DNA from: JAMXLO01 sp963791495
GTDB taxonomy: Bacteria > Pseudomonadota > Alphaproteobacteria > Acetobacterales > Acetobacteraceae
Assembly: GCA_963791495.1 (NCBI GenBank)
Contig: CAWBST010000015.1
Location: 124,001-188,000 of the forward strand
Length of the DNA: 64,000 nt
Direction of reading: 5' to 3'
Below the pieces are notes generated by a model that saw only the letters and a program-made list of their open reading frames with translations, was not told the DNA's origin and made no database searches. Of this stretch, positions 42,277 through 50,856 are shown in pieces (positions within the stretch are counted from its first letter, which is position 1; every line of letters begins with the position of its first letter). Made by a program: the position numbers and the translations under genes.

Positions 42277-43769
42277 CCGGGCTTCCTTGGCGGCTTGCCC
42301 TTCGACTTGTCGGTGGTGCCCAGCTGAGACAGGTCGAGGCCGTTCACCGTCAGGGTCGGGCCGTCGCTCACGATGTCCCACACGAGCCGCTCGCCGTCCG
42401 GCTTGGCCAGACCACGCAGCATGACCAGGACCGGCTGCGCTTGCTGCAGGTCTGGGTTCGTGCGTGCCTGGGTCGCCAGTTCGTCGAAGCCCGTCGCGAC
42501 CAGATGCGCCTCGCCGTGCCAGGACCCGGGCGACGTCACTGTGGCGTGGCCACTGCCTTCCACCTTCGCCGGGCCCAGGTCGAACGACAGCGTCTCGAGA
42601 CCGAGATTGATGCCGCCATGCGAGAAGATCGCGTCGATGTCGGGGGCGAGGCCCGTGCTGTCCGCACCCTCCTCGGTCGCGTCGAGGGCGAGCTTGTGCA
42701 GGTCGGCGGCCAGAATGCCCGACAGGCTCGGCCTGATCTCGGCGTGGTGTGGAAGATAGGCCGCGACCTTCGGCGGCAGGCTAGGGCTTGCCAGCTCGTC
42801 GAGGCCGATATCGATCCAGGCGTGCAGCCGGCCGTCCGGCGACTCGCCGCCGAAGCCCAGCAAAAAGTGCTTCATCGACATGCCGCCCATGCCGGCGATT
42901 TCGACCTGGAGCCCATCCAGGGTTTCCTCGAGACTCACCGAGGTTAGCATGTCCTGCAGGGACTCGATCAGCAGGCGCAGTTGCGCCCGGGCGGGAGCAG
43001 GCAGCGCGTCGCTCTTGCTCGGAATACCAGGGGGCAGCGCGCCGATCAGGCCGCCGGTCGCAGCGAGCAGCCCAGCGACGCGGTCGCGGTTCACGCCGTT
43101 GACGCGCCCTGCCGCGCGCATGCTCTCGATGCCGATCGCCACCGGCGTGGCGCTGTTGATCTGCGAGGCGGACTTCCAGCCATCGACCGAGGCGTTCATC
43201 GTTAGGTCGAGACGGCCATCCTGGGTCGGTGTCAGGCTGGTGTCCGCGCGGTATCGGTTGATGCGCTGCTCCTGGCGCTGCTTCGCGCTGTTCGAGGCAA
43301 TCACCATGTCGCCAATGTCGGTGTGCATTGTCGAAGCGGTGGCAAGGCCCGGATCGATCGTGCCGTGGGTATCCTGGCGGCCGACGCTGAATTGCATGTC
43401 CACCGGCACACTCTTGCCGGCTTCACCGGCCTCCGGAAGGGCGATGGTGAGGGTGCCGGAGGGCGGAATCGTCACCTCGTCGATCGACCAGCGTCCCCCG
43501 TCCAGCGGCCTGACATTCGCCGTCATTGCCGCTTCCCCGGCTGGGCTGGCGAGCCCGGGGATCGGCCAAGCGATCGCATAGTGGTCATGCTCGCCTGTAA
43601 TCCGCCATGGCAGGTCCGGCAGCGTCACCGCCGGCCCCAGCAGGCCGGCGAGCCAGTCCTTCAGTTGCTGCTGCAGAGCCTGCGCCTGTGCGGGACCTAT
43701 GTCATCGGCTCGCGCGGCGCACGGGAGCAGGAGCAGCAGGCAGAGTCCGGCTAGACGCGAAAACCGCAC
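42258..43769 (-). CDS. DUF2125 domain-containing exported protein
   Basis: A large periplasmic or membrane-associated protein of about 503 aa. The signal peptide is RFSRLAGLCLLLLLPCAARA, cut before DDIGPAQ. The body is beta-rich without membrane helices and ends with a Lys/Pro-rich tail after LTVNGLDLSQLGT; this overall shape and the GLDLSQL end match DUF2125 proteins of alphaproteobacteria. GTG 43769 is chosen because GAGGAGGG sits 7 nt upstream; a start at 43799 would put nine charged residues before the signal. Function unknown; DUF945-like envelope proteins are comparable. Confidence 0.8.
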   Translation of the reverse strand: MRFSRLAGLCLLLLLPCAARADDIGPAQAQALQQQLKDWLAGLLGPAVTLPDLPWRITGEHDHYAIAWPIPGLASPAGEAAMTANVRPLDGGRWSIDEVTIPPSGTLTIALPEAGEAGKSVPVDMQFSVGRQDTHGTIDPGLATASTMHTDIGDMVIASNSAKQRQEQRINRYRADTSLTPTQDGRLDLTMNASVDGWKSASQINSATPVAIGIESMRAAGRVNGVNRDRVAGLLAATGGLIGALPPGIPSKSDALPAPARAQLRLLIESLQDMLTSVSLEETLDGLQVEIAGMGGMSMKHFLLGFGGESPDGRLHAWIDIGLDELASPSLPPKVAAYLPHHAEIRPSLSGILAADLHKLALDATEEGADSTGLAPDIDAIFSHGGINLGLETLSFDLGPAKVEGSGHATVTSPGSWHGEAHLVATGFDELATQARTNPDLQQAQPVLVMLRGLAKPDGERLVWDIVSDGPTLTVNGLDLSQLGTTDKSKGKPPRKPGQQPSR

Positions 43770-43820
43770 GACCCGGCCCTCCTCGGTGTGGTTGAGCACC
43801 GAGGATATCGCGCAACCGGG

Positions 43821-44519
43821 TCAGACCGCTACGTCAACCATCACAAGCTCAGCGTTCTCCGTGGCCACGACGGCGAACTCTGACTCGCCGGTGATCGCCG
43901 CGCCGTCGCGCGTGCCGACCGGGGTCCCGTTCACGGTCACCGCACCTGTTGCGGCGACCAGGTAGGCCCCGCGGCCAGGAGCGAGCCGCACCGTGGCCTT
44001 TTCTCCGGCGCGCAGGGTGCCAGCCAGAACGGCGGCATCGGCGTGCAGAGGCAGCGCCCCGCTGTCGGCGTCCTGCGCCCGGCCGCTCGCGAGGACCGCA
44101 AGTCCGCCTTCCCTGGGAAATTGCCGGGTGGCCCAGCCGGGCGCGACGCCATGCCGGTCGGGCTGGATCCAGATCTGGAACAGCCGGGTCGGCACCGGTT
44201 CGCGATTGTACTCGGCGTGCACGATGCCGGTGCCGGCGTGCATCACCTGCACGTCGCCCTCGGCGGTTCTGCCCTCGTTGCCGAGATTGTCGCGATGAGT
44301 GATGGCACCTTCGCGGATATAGGTGACGATCTCCATCTCACGGTGCGGATGCGGGTCGAAGCCGGTATCCGGCGCGACCTCGTCGTCGTTCCAGACGCGC
44401 AGCCGGCCGAAGCCCATGCGCTCCGGGTCGCGGTACTGGCCGAAGCTGAAGTGATGCCGGGCGTTAAGCCACTCGTTGTGAAAGCGACCGAGACCCTCGA
44501 AAGGTCGGACCTGGATCAT
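43821..44519 (-). CDS. Pirin family protein
   Basis: A 232-aa bicupin. The metal-binding N-terminal cupin has HPHREMEIVTYIREGAITHRDNLGN and VQVMHAGTGIVHAEYN, giving the three His and one Glu ligands. YhhW-type pirins of this length can oxidise quercetin or act as redox sensors. AGGAGA precedes ATG 44519. It is the last gene of a usp-marR-pirin unit and a palindrome lies between marR and it, which suggests control by the MarR protein. Confidence 0.93.
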   Translation of the reverse strand: MIQVRPFEGLGRFHNEWLNARHHFSFGQYRDPERMGFGRLRVWNDDEVAPDTGFDPHPHREMEIVTYIREGAITHRDNLGNEGRTAEGDVQVMHAGTGIVHAEYNREPVPTRLFQIWIQPDRHGVAPGWATRQFPREGGLAVLASGRAQDADSGALPLHADAAVLAGTLRAGEKATVRLAPGRGAYLVAATGAVTVNGTPVGTRDGAAITGESEFAVVATENAELVMVDVAV

Positions 44520-44537
44520 GGTTGTTCTCCTGGATCG

Positions 44538-44557
44538 ATCATTCGATGTCGAATGAT
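44538..44557. promoter_or_regulatory. Palindromic operator candidate upstream of pirin
   Basis: ATCATTCGA-TG-TCGAATGAT, perfect 9-bp arms, 19-38 nt before the pirin start and 12 nt after the marR stop. Length and symmetry fit a MarR-family site, and the marR gene is adjacent. Confidence 0.6.
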
Positions 44558-44568
44558 TTGGCGATGAA

Positions 44569-45036
44569 TTAGTGAGGGTCCTCGTCGACTTCAAGGACCT
44601 CGCCCTCAGCCGCCAAGCCAAGCCGGCGCAGCAGGTCGCTCAGCTGCCGCAACTCATCTCCGTTCAGCTCGCCCATTGCAGCGGCAACGTCCTCGGCATG
44701 GCGCGCAAACAGCGGCTCGATCAGATCGCGCCCTACCGGCGTCAACTCGACGTTCACGGCCCGCCGGTCCGACTTCTGGCGGGCGCGACGAACCAGCCCA
44801 CGCGCCTCCAGCTTGTCCACGAGGTCGGTCATGTTGCCAGCGCTGGTCAGCACCTTGCGGCTCAACTCACGTTGGCCGAGCGGACCTTTGTGGAGGATGG
44901 CCTCCATCACCCCGAACTGGGTCGGCGTCAGGCCCGCGGCGGCCAGTCGCGGCTCCACCCGCGCCAGCACCGACCGACCGGCGCGCAGCAGCTTCACATA
45001 AGCGTCGAGCGCTGCGGCGACGCGCTGATCGGCCAC
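44569..45036 (-). CDS. MarR family transcriptional regulator
   Basis: A 155-aa winged-helix repressor. The DNA-binding part LTPTQFGVMEAILHKGPLGQRELSRKVLTSAGNMTDLVDKLEARGLVRR is followed by the wing RARQKSDRRAVNVELTPVG and dimerising helices. It starts 3 nt after the universal stress gene stop. Its likely target is the palindrome at 44538-44557 ahead of pirin; members of this family usually lose DNA binding on contact with phenolic ligands or oxidants. Confidence 0.93.
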   Translation of the reverse strand: MADQRVAAALDAYVKLLRAGRSVLARVEPRLAAAGLTPTQFGVMEAILHKGPLGQRELSRKVLTSAGNMTDLVDKLEARGLVRRARQKSDRRAVNVELTPVGRDLIEPLFARHAEDVAAAMGELNGDELRQLSDLLRRLGLAAEGEVLEVDEDPH

Positions 45037-45039
45037 GCC

Positions 45040-45906
45040 TCAGCGGTTCATCATCACCGGCAGCCGCGCGCTTTCCAGTACGTGCCGGGTGACGCCGCCG
45101 AGGATGAGCTGACGCAGTCGGGAGTGCGAGTAGGCGCCCATCGCCAGTAGGTCGCAGTCGAAGTCGCGTGCCGCCTTGAGCAGACCGGCGCCGACCGATT
45201 TGTCCACTGATTGGAACATCACGATGTCGGCGTGCACGCCGTGCAGCGCCAGATAGGCCGCGAGGTCCGGTGCCGCCGGCCCGCGTCGCTGATAGCCCTC
45301 GGCCGAGAGGATCCGCACCGCGTCCGCGCGCTGCAACCAGGGCAGAGCCGCGTATACCGCGGAGGCCGACTCCGCAGTGCCGTTCCAACCGAGGCATATG
45401 CGCGCGCCGATCGTCGTGGGCGCGGTCTGCGGCGAGATCAGCACCGGACGGCCGGAATCGAACAGCACGGCGTGCAGTGCGTCGGAGGACGACACGTCCT
45501 CGCCCGCATCTGGATGGGGCACGACGGTGAGGTCGGCGAGGCGCGCCTGCTGGGCGACCAGATCCTCCTCGCGGCCAGTGACCGAGGCGAAGCTGGCGGT
45601 GGCGCAGTCGGCACCGGGACGCGCCTCGGACAGGATCACATCGTGCTGCAGCACGAACCGGTCGAACATCGAGCGGACCGCGTGCGCGCGCTCGTTGCTC
45701 TCCTTCTCGGTCGCCGACATCATCTCCTCGATCATCGCGCCGGACAGTCCCTCGCCGGCGAGTGGGGCGACGTCGCGGCTGTCCACGCGGACGTGCAGCG
45801 CGGTGACGTGGGCGTTCCATGACCGGGCGATCATCAGGCATGTGGAGAGAGCCGCCTCACCGGCGGCGGTGCCCGTCAGGGGGAGCAGCAGCTTGCGGAT
45901 GGCCAT
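45040..45906 (-). CDS. Universal stress protein, tandem UspA domains
   Basis: A 288-aa protein with two Usp domains. The first (MAIRKLLLPLTGTAAGEAAL) has a weak nucleotide motif. The second (residues about 155-288) ends in GAYSHSRLRQLILGGVTRHVLESARLPVMM, with the G-x2-G-like ATP-binding loop pattern. It is the first gene of the usp-marR-pirin unit. The 108-nt gap upstream separates it from a hairpin terminator, so its promoter should lie at about 45907-46010. Confidence 0.92.
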   Translation of the reverse strand: MAIRKLLLPLTGTAAGEAALSTCLMIARSWNAHVTALHVRVDSRDVAPLAGEGLSGAMIEEMMSATEKESNERAHAVRSMFDRFVLQHDVILSEARPGADCATASFASVTGREEDLVAQQARLADLTVVPHPDAGEDVSSSDALHAVLFDSGRPVLISPQTAPTTIGARICLGWNGTAESASAVYAALPWLQRADAVRILSAEGYQRRGPAAPDLAAYLALHGVHADIVMFQSVDKSVGAGLLKAARDFDCDLLAMGAYSHSRLRQLILGGVTRHVLESARLPVMMNR

Positions 45907-46014
45907 GGCGTGGCTCCTCGCTTGCAGGTCAGGGCCGCGTTTCTAGCACGGCACGAACCGGGTACGCATCACATGCCGGAATGTGGTGTCCGACGAGGCA
46001 CCAAATAAGCAGAA

Positions 46015-46037
46015 GGCCGGCCCCGTCGGGACCGGCC
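46015..46037 (-). terminator. Hairpin terminator after the 26-aa peptide gene
   Basis: GGCCGG-C-CCC-GTC-GGG-A-CCGGCC is a stem with one C/A mismatch and a 3-nt loop. On the minus strand it is followed by CTTCTGCTTATTT. It lies 24 nt after the stop of the small gene at 46062-46142. Confidence 0.65.
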
Positions 46038-46061
46038 CTCCTGTTTCGTCTCTCGGTTAGC

Positions 46062-46142
46062 CTAAGCGTGTGGCTCCAGGGCGGCGCTGCCGATGACGGC
46101 GATCGCCAGGGCAGCTAGCACGATCAGAAGCGTGGCGATCAT
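46062..46142 (-). CDS. Single-helix membrane micropeptide (26 aa)
   Basis: Starting at ATG 46142 the product begins MIATLLIVLAALAIAVIGSA and ends ALEPHA before TAG. It is one membrane helix with almost no soluble part. AGGAG lies 6 nt upstream, and an in-frame ATG at 46148 would add two residues but sit on the ribosome-binding site. A hairpin terminator follows the stop. Good start signal, helix and terminator make this a credible small gene, although composition alone could mislead. Function unknown; it may modulate a membrane complex. Confidence 0.55.
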   Translation of the reverse strand: MIATLLIVLAALAIAVIGSAALEPHA

Positions 46143-46155
46143 TGTCATCTCCTGC

Positions 46156-46175
46156 GACAGAATCAGGCTTCTGTC
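46156..46175. terminator. Stem-loop between the two small peptide genes
   Basis: GACAGAA-TCAGGC-TTCTGTC, a 7-bp perfect stem of modest GC content. It is 15 nt after the stop of the 42-aa peptide gene and 14 nt before the start of the 26-aa gene, so it may terminate the first or affect the second. Confidence 0.45.
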
Positions 46176-46190
46176 AGACCCAAGACGGTC

Positions 46191-46319
46191 TCAATTATTC
46201 CCGCCCTCGTTCTGGTTTGGCGCGAACAGGTAGACCTTCGACGCGTTGGCGGGCGCTGCGAGTGCTACGGTGCCGAAGACCAGGGTCAGGACGGTGAGAG
46301 CGGCGAACATCTTCTTCAT
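46191..46319 (-). CDS. Small exported peptide (42 aa precursor)
   Basis: MKKMFAALTVLTLVFGTVALA is a textbook signal peptide with a basic start and hydrophobic core, ending at APANA. Cleavage after ANA would release a 16-residue peptide SKVYLFAPNQNEGGNN. AGGAG lies 7 nt before the ATG. The gene precedes the 26-aa micropeptide gene on the same strand and is divergent from the Crp/Fnr gene across 193 nt. I do not recognise a family with a known role; a structural envelope peptide or a signal are both possible. Confidence 0.72.
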   Translation of the reverse strand: MKKMFAALTVLTLVFGTVALAAPANASKVYLFAPNQNEGGNN

Positions 46320-46512
46320 GGTGGGCTCCTGTTGTTTCCCGCTGCCGCGGGGTGCTGATAGGCGGAAAGTCGCATGGCGGCCTGCTGTGAGGCTCTGAAG
46401 CATTTCGCACCGCAGCAAGAACGGGCGTTTTCCACGGCCAACGACATCTGGACTGGCGGGCTGCGCCGATTACGCGCTATCGTCAAAACCCCGTGACCAC
46501 TTTCAGCCTCGG

Positions 46513-47214
46513 ATGGCCATGACGGCGTTGCTTGATGTCGTAGCATTCAAGGGTATGGATCCCGCCGAACTCGATCGGATCGAGACGAGATGCCGCGCGC
46601 TCGAGCCGCGTGACGGCGCGCGGATTTTCGCGGAAGGCGATACGGCCGACGCCGTCTATGCCATCGTTGGAGGCACCGGGCATGTTCGCATCGGCGCACT
46701 CGATCGAAGCAGCAAGGGGCTTATGATCGAGGTATTCGGCGCCGGCGACATATTCGGCGAGATAGGGGTGATTGAGAGCAGCACGCGCACGGCTGACGCG
46801 GTTGTCGAGGGCCGCGTCCGGCTGCTGCGGATCAACAGCGGCGTGTTCCTCGACGTTCTTCTCAGCAGCCCCGTGGTAGGCGCCAACCTGTGTCGCCTGC
46901 TTGCGGCCCGCCTGCGCCGGACATTTGCGCTGTTCCGGGACGCGACATTCGAGAGCCTCGAAGTCCGGCTTGCGAGGCAGGTGCTTTACCTCGCCCGGCG
47001 CGAGGGCCGGCGCACAGAGCAGGGGCTTCAGCTCGCGGGCCGGTTCCGCCAGAGCGATCTCGCCGACCTGCTGGGCGCGACCACCCGCAGCATCATCACC
47101 ATTCTGAATGCCTGGCGCGCCGACGGCCTCGTCATCTATGACGCGGCGCGTGCGCAGCTGACGCTGTCCCGCGAGGAGGACATGCAACGGCTGGTCGAGG
47201 GTGATGCCGGGTGA
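46513..47214 (+). CDS. Crp/Fnr family transcriptional regulator
   Basis: A 233-aa regulator with an N-terminal cyclic-nucleotide-binding-like beta-roll (GARIFAEGDTADAVYAIVGGTGHVRIG, FGAGDIFGEIGVIESSTRTADAVVEG), a dimer helix, and a C-terminal winged helix (FRQSDLADLLGATTRSIITILNAWRADGLVIYD). No cysteine cluster of the Fnr type is present, so a nucleotide or other ligand is more likely than an iron-sulfur cluster. The closest nucleotide source is the class III cyclase gene, convergent 254 nt away; that link is only proximity. The gap 47215-47468 shows no gene. Confidence 0.93.
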   Translation: MAMTALLDVVAFKGMDPAELDRIETRCRALEPRDGARIFAEGDTADAVYAIVGGTGHVRIGALDRSSKGLMIEVFGAGDIFGEIGVIESSTRTADAVVEGRVRLLRINSGVFLDVLLSSPVVGANLCRLLAARLRRTFALFRDATFESLEVRLARQVLYLARREGRRTEQGLQLAGRFRQSDLADLLGATTRSIITILNAWRADGLVIYDAARAQLTLSREEDMQRLVEGDAG

Positions 47215-47468
47215 GGTTGGAGCAGCTACCAGTCCTGCATCGCTCGGGCCGACCACCTCCCAGGCCCCGCGGCCGCGGCGATATCAATAGACATTCGGGA
47301 GGGCGAGGTTGCGCGCTTGGTAGCGCCCGGCATTCCGGCCCATGGCAGCTGCTGGATGTTCCGACTGCTCCGGTCAGTTGCTGCACTTGGCGGCCGAGGC
47401 ACGGCGGTAGTGACGACGCTGTGCGGCAACAGCGGCCGCCAACATGGCAGTAGATTTGTGGATAGCAG

Positions 47469-49310
47469 TCATTCAAGTCCTGACAGGCGAAAGGCCTCGA
47501 AATACCGCCGCCGATCCTCGTCACGAGCGTAGACCGCCATATCCAGCGTTTGGAGCGAGATATCCGGCTCGAAGCTCTTCAAGGTCTGAAGGGCCTCCCT
47601 GGCCGCCTCCACGTCGCCGGCCAAGGCGCTGTTGACGACGACCAGATGATGGGCGCCGACGGCGTCTGGGTTTTGGCGGGTAGCTGTCCTCGCGAAATCG
47701 ACCCCATCGCGATATCGTCCGTCGATGAAACAAGCTATCGCGCGAGCAATATTGTTCAGGCCTGCTTGAAAGTCGCGCGGACTGAGACGCTCCGCCGTGT
47801 CCAGCTCTACCAGTGCTTCCTTGCTTCGTCCTAGAAAGCACAAAGCCAACCCAAGGTGGGTATGGGCGAAGGCGAAGTTCGGATTGAGCGCGACAGCATT
47901 TTGAAACTCCGCAACGGCATCTTGGAGTTCTCGACGTTGACGATGTAAGTGCCCCAGGGCGAGGTGCGCCCAAGGGTCATCGACATCCAATCGCACGGCC
48001 TTTTGCGCGAAATCCCAAGCTTGCGCCAGAACGCCTTCCGATGGTTGCCAGCCCCATGAATAGGCCAATGACTGCGAGAGTGCCAAGAGACTGTACGCCT
48101 GCGCGTAAGAGGGATCGATCGCGATCGCCTTCTTGAGCAGGTCCTGCGCGGCAGCGTTGTCATGTTTGGTCACTTTCATTGTGAGAGACAATGCACGCGC
48201 AACACAATCCCAAGCATTGAGTTTTTCCGGACGCTTGTGCTTCGCCCGAATATCTTCGGCCGCATAGAGTTGCGGTTCGATCGTTGCAACGACATTCGAT
48301 GTGATCTCATCCTGCAACGCGAATATGTCGGCGACCTGGCGATCATAGCGTTGAGCCCAAATGTGGTTGCCTGTCGCGGCGTCGATCAGCTGTGCCGTAA
48401 TCCGAAGTCGGTCGCCACTTTTGCGAACGCTTCCTTCGAGCACGTATCGGACACCCAGCTCTTGGGCTATCAACCGCACGTCGACGATTTTGCTTTTGTA
48501 GGTAAAACTCGAATTTCGCGCGATCACAAAAAACCACCGAAGTCGCGATAGAGCAGTCGTGATATCCTCGGTGATCCCATCGGCGAAATACTCCTGCTCG
48601 GGATCACCGCTCATATTTTGAAACGGCAGGACGGCAATTGACGGTTTATCCGGCAGTTTGAGCGGGACGGCAGAGAGACGGGGCGCATTGAAGAGGCCGG
48701 CGTCCAGTGGCGTTGAGGTCAGCTTGGAGACTTCACTGGTTTCGGCGGCGGGATCCAGCCGCAGGACAAACGCTTCCACGGGCCGAGCGATGTTCTTCAG
48801 CGTAAGCTCACCAACCCGCTCGAACGCCAGATCGAGCCGTCCATGCACATGATCGCGCACTGTTCGCGAGACGCAGATCCCGCCAACGGGGCTCGCTGCT
48901 TCCAGTCTGGCGGCGATGTTGACGCCGTCGCCGTGAAGGTCCGTGCCGTCCGGTATCACGTCGCCAATGTTGATGGCGATGCGGAAGCGGATGCGGCGAT
49001 CCGGCGGCTGGTCACCATCATACACCGGGACCTGCTGCTGTACCTTGACTGCGCAGCGCACCGCACCATCGATGCTGTCGAAGGCGACCAGGAGCGAGTC
49101 ACCGCCGGTCTGCACGATTCGTCCGCCGTGATCGCGGATCGCAGGGTCGATCAGTGCACGTCGAAGCGTGCGGAGGCGGCGCAGCGTGCCGGCATCGTCC
49201 AGGCCGATCAGCCGGCTGTAGCCCACCATGTCGGCGTAGACGACGGCAAGCAGCTTACGGCCGCCCGCAGCCTTGCCGGAGAGATCTGAGCTGATGCCCG
49301 TGGCGCTCAC
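47469..49310 (-). CDS. Class III adenylate/guanylate cyclase with TolB-like and TPR domains
   Basis: A 613-aa soluble protein. Residues about 17-175 are the cyclase domain: metal Asp in VVYADMVGYSRLIG, the loop GGRIVQTGGDSLLVAF, and the transition-state region HGDGVNIAARLEAASPVGGICVS. Then comes IAVLPFQNMSGDPEQEYFADGITEDITTALSRLRWFFVIAR, a TolB/FlgO-like domain to about residue 345, then TPR units (AHLALGHLHRQRRELQDAVAEFQNAVALNPN). This architecture is common in alphaproteobacteria. It may supply cyclic nucleotide to the neighbouring Crp/Fnr protein. Confidence 0.92.
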   Translation of the reverse strand: MSATGISSDLSGKAAGGRKLLAVVYADMVGYSRLIGLDDAGTLRRLRTLRRALIDPAIRDHGGRIVQTGGDSLLVAFDSIDGAVRCAVKVQQQVPVYDGDQPPDRRIRFRIAINIGDVIPDGTDLHGDGVNIAARLEAASPVGGICVSRTVRDHVHGRLDLAFERVGELTLKNIARPVEAFVLRLDPAAETSEVSKLTSTPLDAGLFNAPRLSAVPLKLPDKPSIAVLPFQNMSGDPEQEYFADGITEDITTALSRLRWFFVIARNSSFTYKSKIVDVRLIAQELGVRYVLEGSVRKSGDRLRITAQLIDAATGNHIWAQRYDRQVADIFALQDEITSNVVATIEPQLYAAEDIRAKHKRPEKLNAWDCVARALSLTMKVTKHDNAAAQDLLKKAIAIDPSYAQAYSLLALSQSLAYSWGWQPSEGVLAQAWDFAQKAVRLDVDDPWAHLALGHLHRQRRELQDAVAEFQNAVALNPNFAFAHTHLGLALCFLGRSKEALVELDTAERLSPRDFQAGLNNIARAIACFIDGRYRDGVDFARTATRQNPDAVGAHHLVVVNSALAGDVEAAREALQTLKSFEPDISLQTLDMAVYARDEDRRRYFEAFRLSGLE

Positions 49311-49361
49311 AGCAGGAACGCTAGCACAACGGGCGCATCTCGACTGCAGGCCGATCGGCGA

Positions 49362-50849
49362 TCAGTCTCGCTGTCGCAGGACGTCGCGGACACGCGCCAG
49401 TGCGGTGTCCGGGGTGCCGGCATCGATTGCGACCCAGTTGCCGGCATTTGGATTGCTCCGACTGGCCGCCCGCAGCACCTCGACCGTCGCATCGGATGCG
49501 TCGCGCGAGCGGGCCGCGATCCGCGCCTCCAATTCCGGCAGCGCCGCCTCGAGCCACAGTCCGAGAAACGGCACACGCGACGTTCGGGCGGCAGCCTCAA
49601 TCTGCGTCCTGTGCCGCGTCTCGATGAACGTCGCATCGGCGATCACGGCGTGGCCGCCGTCCGCGGTCTCTCGGGCAAGCGCGGCAAGTTCGGCGAACAC
49701 CTCCTCGCTCGCTGCATCGCTGTAGGCCGATTGCGGCAATCGCTCCTCCGGCGCCACGCCGTGCTGGCGCTTGCGGATCTCGTCGCTGCGCAGGACGAGT
49801 GCGCCGGGCGCATTGCCGAGCTCCGGGGCCAGCGCGCGCGCCAACGTGGACTTGCCGCTGCCCGGCAGGCCGCCAATCCCCAGCACGATCGGCGGCTTTG
49901 GCTGAAGGTAGGCGGAGGCAGCGGACAGATAGTGTGTGGCAATATCGGTGTTGCCGCGCTTCGCCTCGACATGCCCGCGGATCATAGCACGCAGTGACAG
50001 GAAGAGCGGCAGTCCTCGGGTCACCGCTGCGTCGCCGGCGCGTGCGACGTAGCGGTTCAGTACATGGTTCGCCGCCGCTCGTGTGACGCGCTGGTCGAGA
50101 TCCATCAGCAGGAACGCGAGGTCGTAGCCAAGATCTATCGTCGCCATGGCCTCGTCGAATTCCAGCGCATCGAATGGCACCGGCCGGCCGTGCCACAGGC
50201 AGAGATTCCCGAGATGCAGGTCGCCATGCGCGCGGCGGACAAAACCGTCGCGCGCGCGCTGTGCGAGCCAGGGCGCAATGCTGTCCAATGCGGCAACGAT
50301 GCGAGTCTGCCAGGCGCGCACGGCATCTACTGGCAGGCCGGCATCGAGCGCCGATTGCACATTGCCTTCGACGACACCCCGCATTGCCGTGACGGCATCG
50401 ATCCCGGTCGCTGGCGGCAAGGCGCGATGGAACGCTGCGACAGCATCGCCGAGAGCATCGAGCAGTTCGGGCGTCAAACGGCCGGCCGCCGCGACGGCGT
50501 CGAGGAAATCGTCGCCCGGCACGCGCGCCATGCGCAGCACCCAGTCGATCGCCGGACCTTCCTTTGTGTCGCCGACGCCGAGAGTACCGTCAGGGCGGCG
50601 CACGACTGGCACGACGTCGCGATAGAGATCGGGCGCCGCGACACGGTTCAATTCCAGTTCGCGCACGGCGAAGCGCCGGCGTTGCTCTCGCGCGGTGAAG
50701 TCGAGGAATGACAGGCGCACTGCTTTCTTGAGCTTCCACACTGTGTCGGCGCCGACGAATACCAGCGATATGTGCGTCTCCAGCGGTTCCGATCCCGCGA
50801 GCCTCCGCAGGAACGCGACGACTTCCGCCTGCTCCGGCGGCGCGGTCAT
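49362..50849 (-). CDS. Fused aminoglycoside phosphotransferase-like and P-loop kinase protein
   Basis: A 495-aa two-domain protein. The N-terminal part resembles the APH/choline kinase fold, with the catalytic loop RAHGDLHLGNLCLWHGRPVPFDALEFDE. The C-terminal part starts at about residue 335 with the Walker A GIGGLPGSGKSTLARAL and has an AAA/zeta-toxin-like kinase layout (RSDEIRKRQHGV, VIADATFIETRHRTQIEAAA). This fusion (COG2187 plus COG0645) is widespread; the substrate is unknown. The start ATG 50849 (MTAPPEQAEV) lies 7 nt after the pdxH stop. Confidence 0.87.
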   Translation of the reverse strand: MTAPPEQAEVVAFLRRLAGSEPLETHISLVFVGADTVWKLKKAVRLSFLDFTAREQRRRFAVRELELNRVAAPDLYRDVVPVVRRPDGTLGVGDTKEGPAIDWVLRMARVPGDDFLDAVAAAGRLTPELLDALGDAVAAFHRALPPATGIDAVTAMRGVVEGNVQSALDAGLPVDAVRAWQTRIVAALDSIAPWLAQRARDGFVRRAHGDLHLGNLCLWHGRPVPFDALEFDEAMATIDLGYDLAFLLMDLDQRVTRAAANHVLNRYVARAGDAAVTRGLPLFLSLRAMIRGHVEAKRGNTDIATHYLSAASAYLQPKPPIVLGIGGLPGSGKSTLARALAPELGNAPGALVLRSDEIRKRQHGVAPEERLPQSAYSDAASEEVFAELAALARETADGGHAVIADATFIETRHRTQIEAAARTSRVPFLGLWLEAALPELEARIAARSRDASDATVEVLRAASRSNPNAGNWVAIDAGTPDTALARVRDVLRQRD

Positions 50850-50856
50850 CGTCGTG

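Noticed and set aside
47211..47468. Small open frames between the Crp/Fnr and cyclase genes
   Set aside because: Arg/Pro-rich, no ribosome-binding site and no domain; convergent intergenic DNA.
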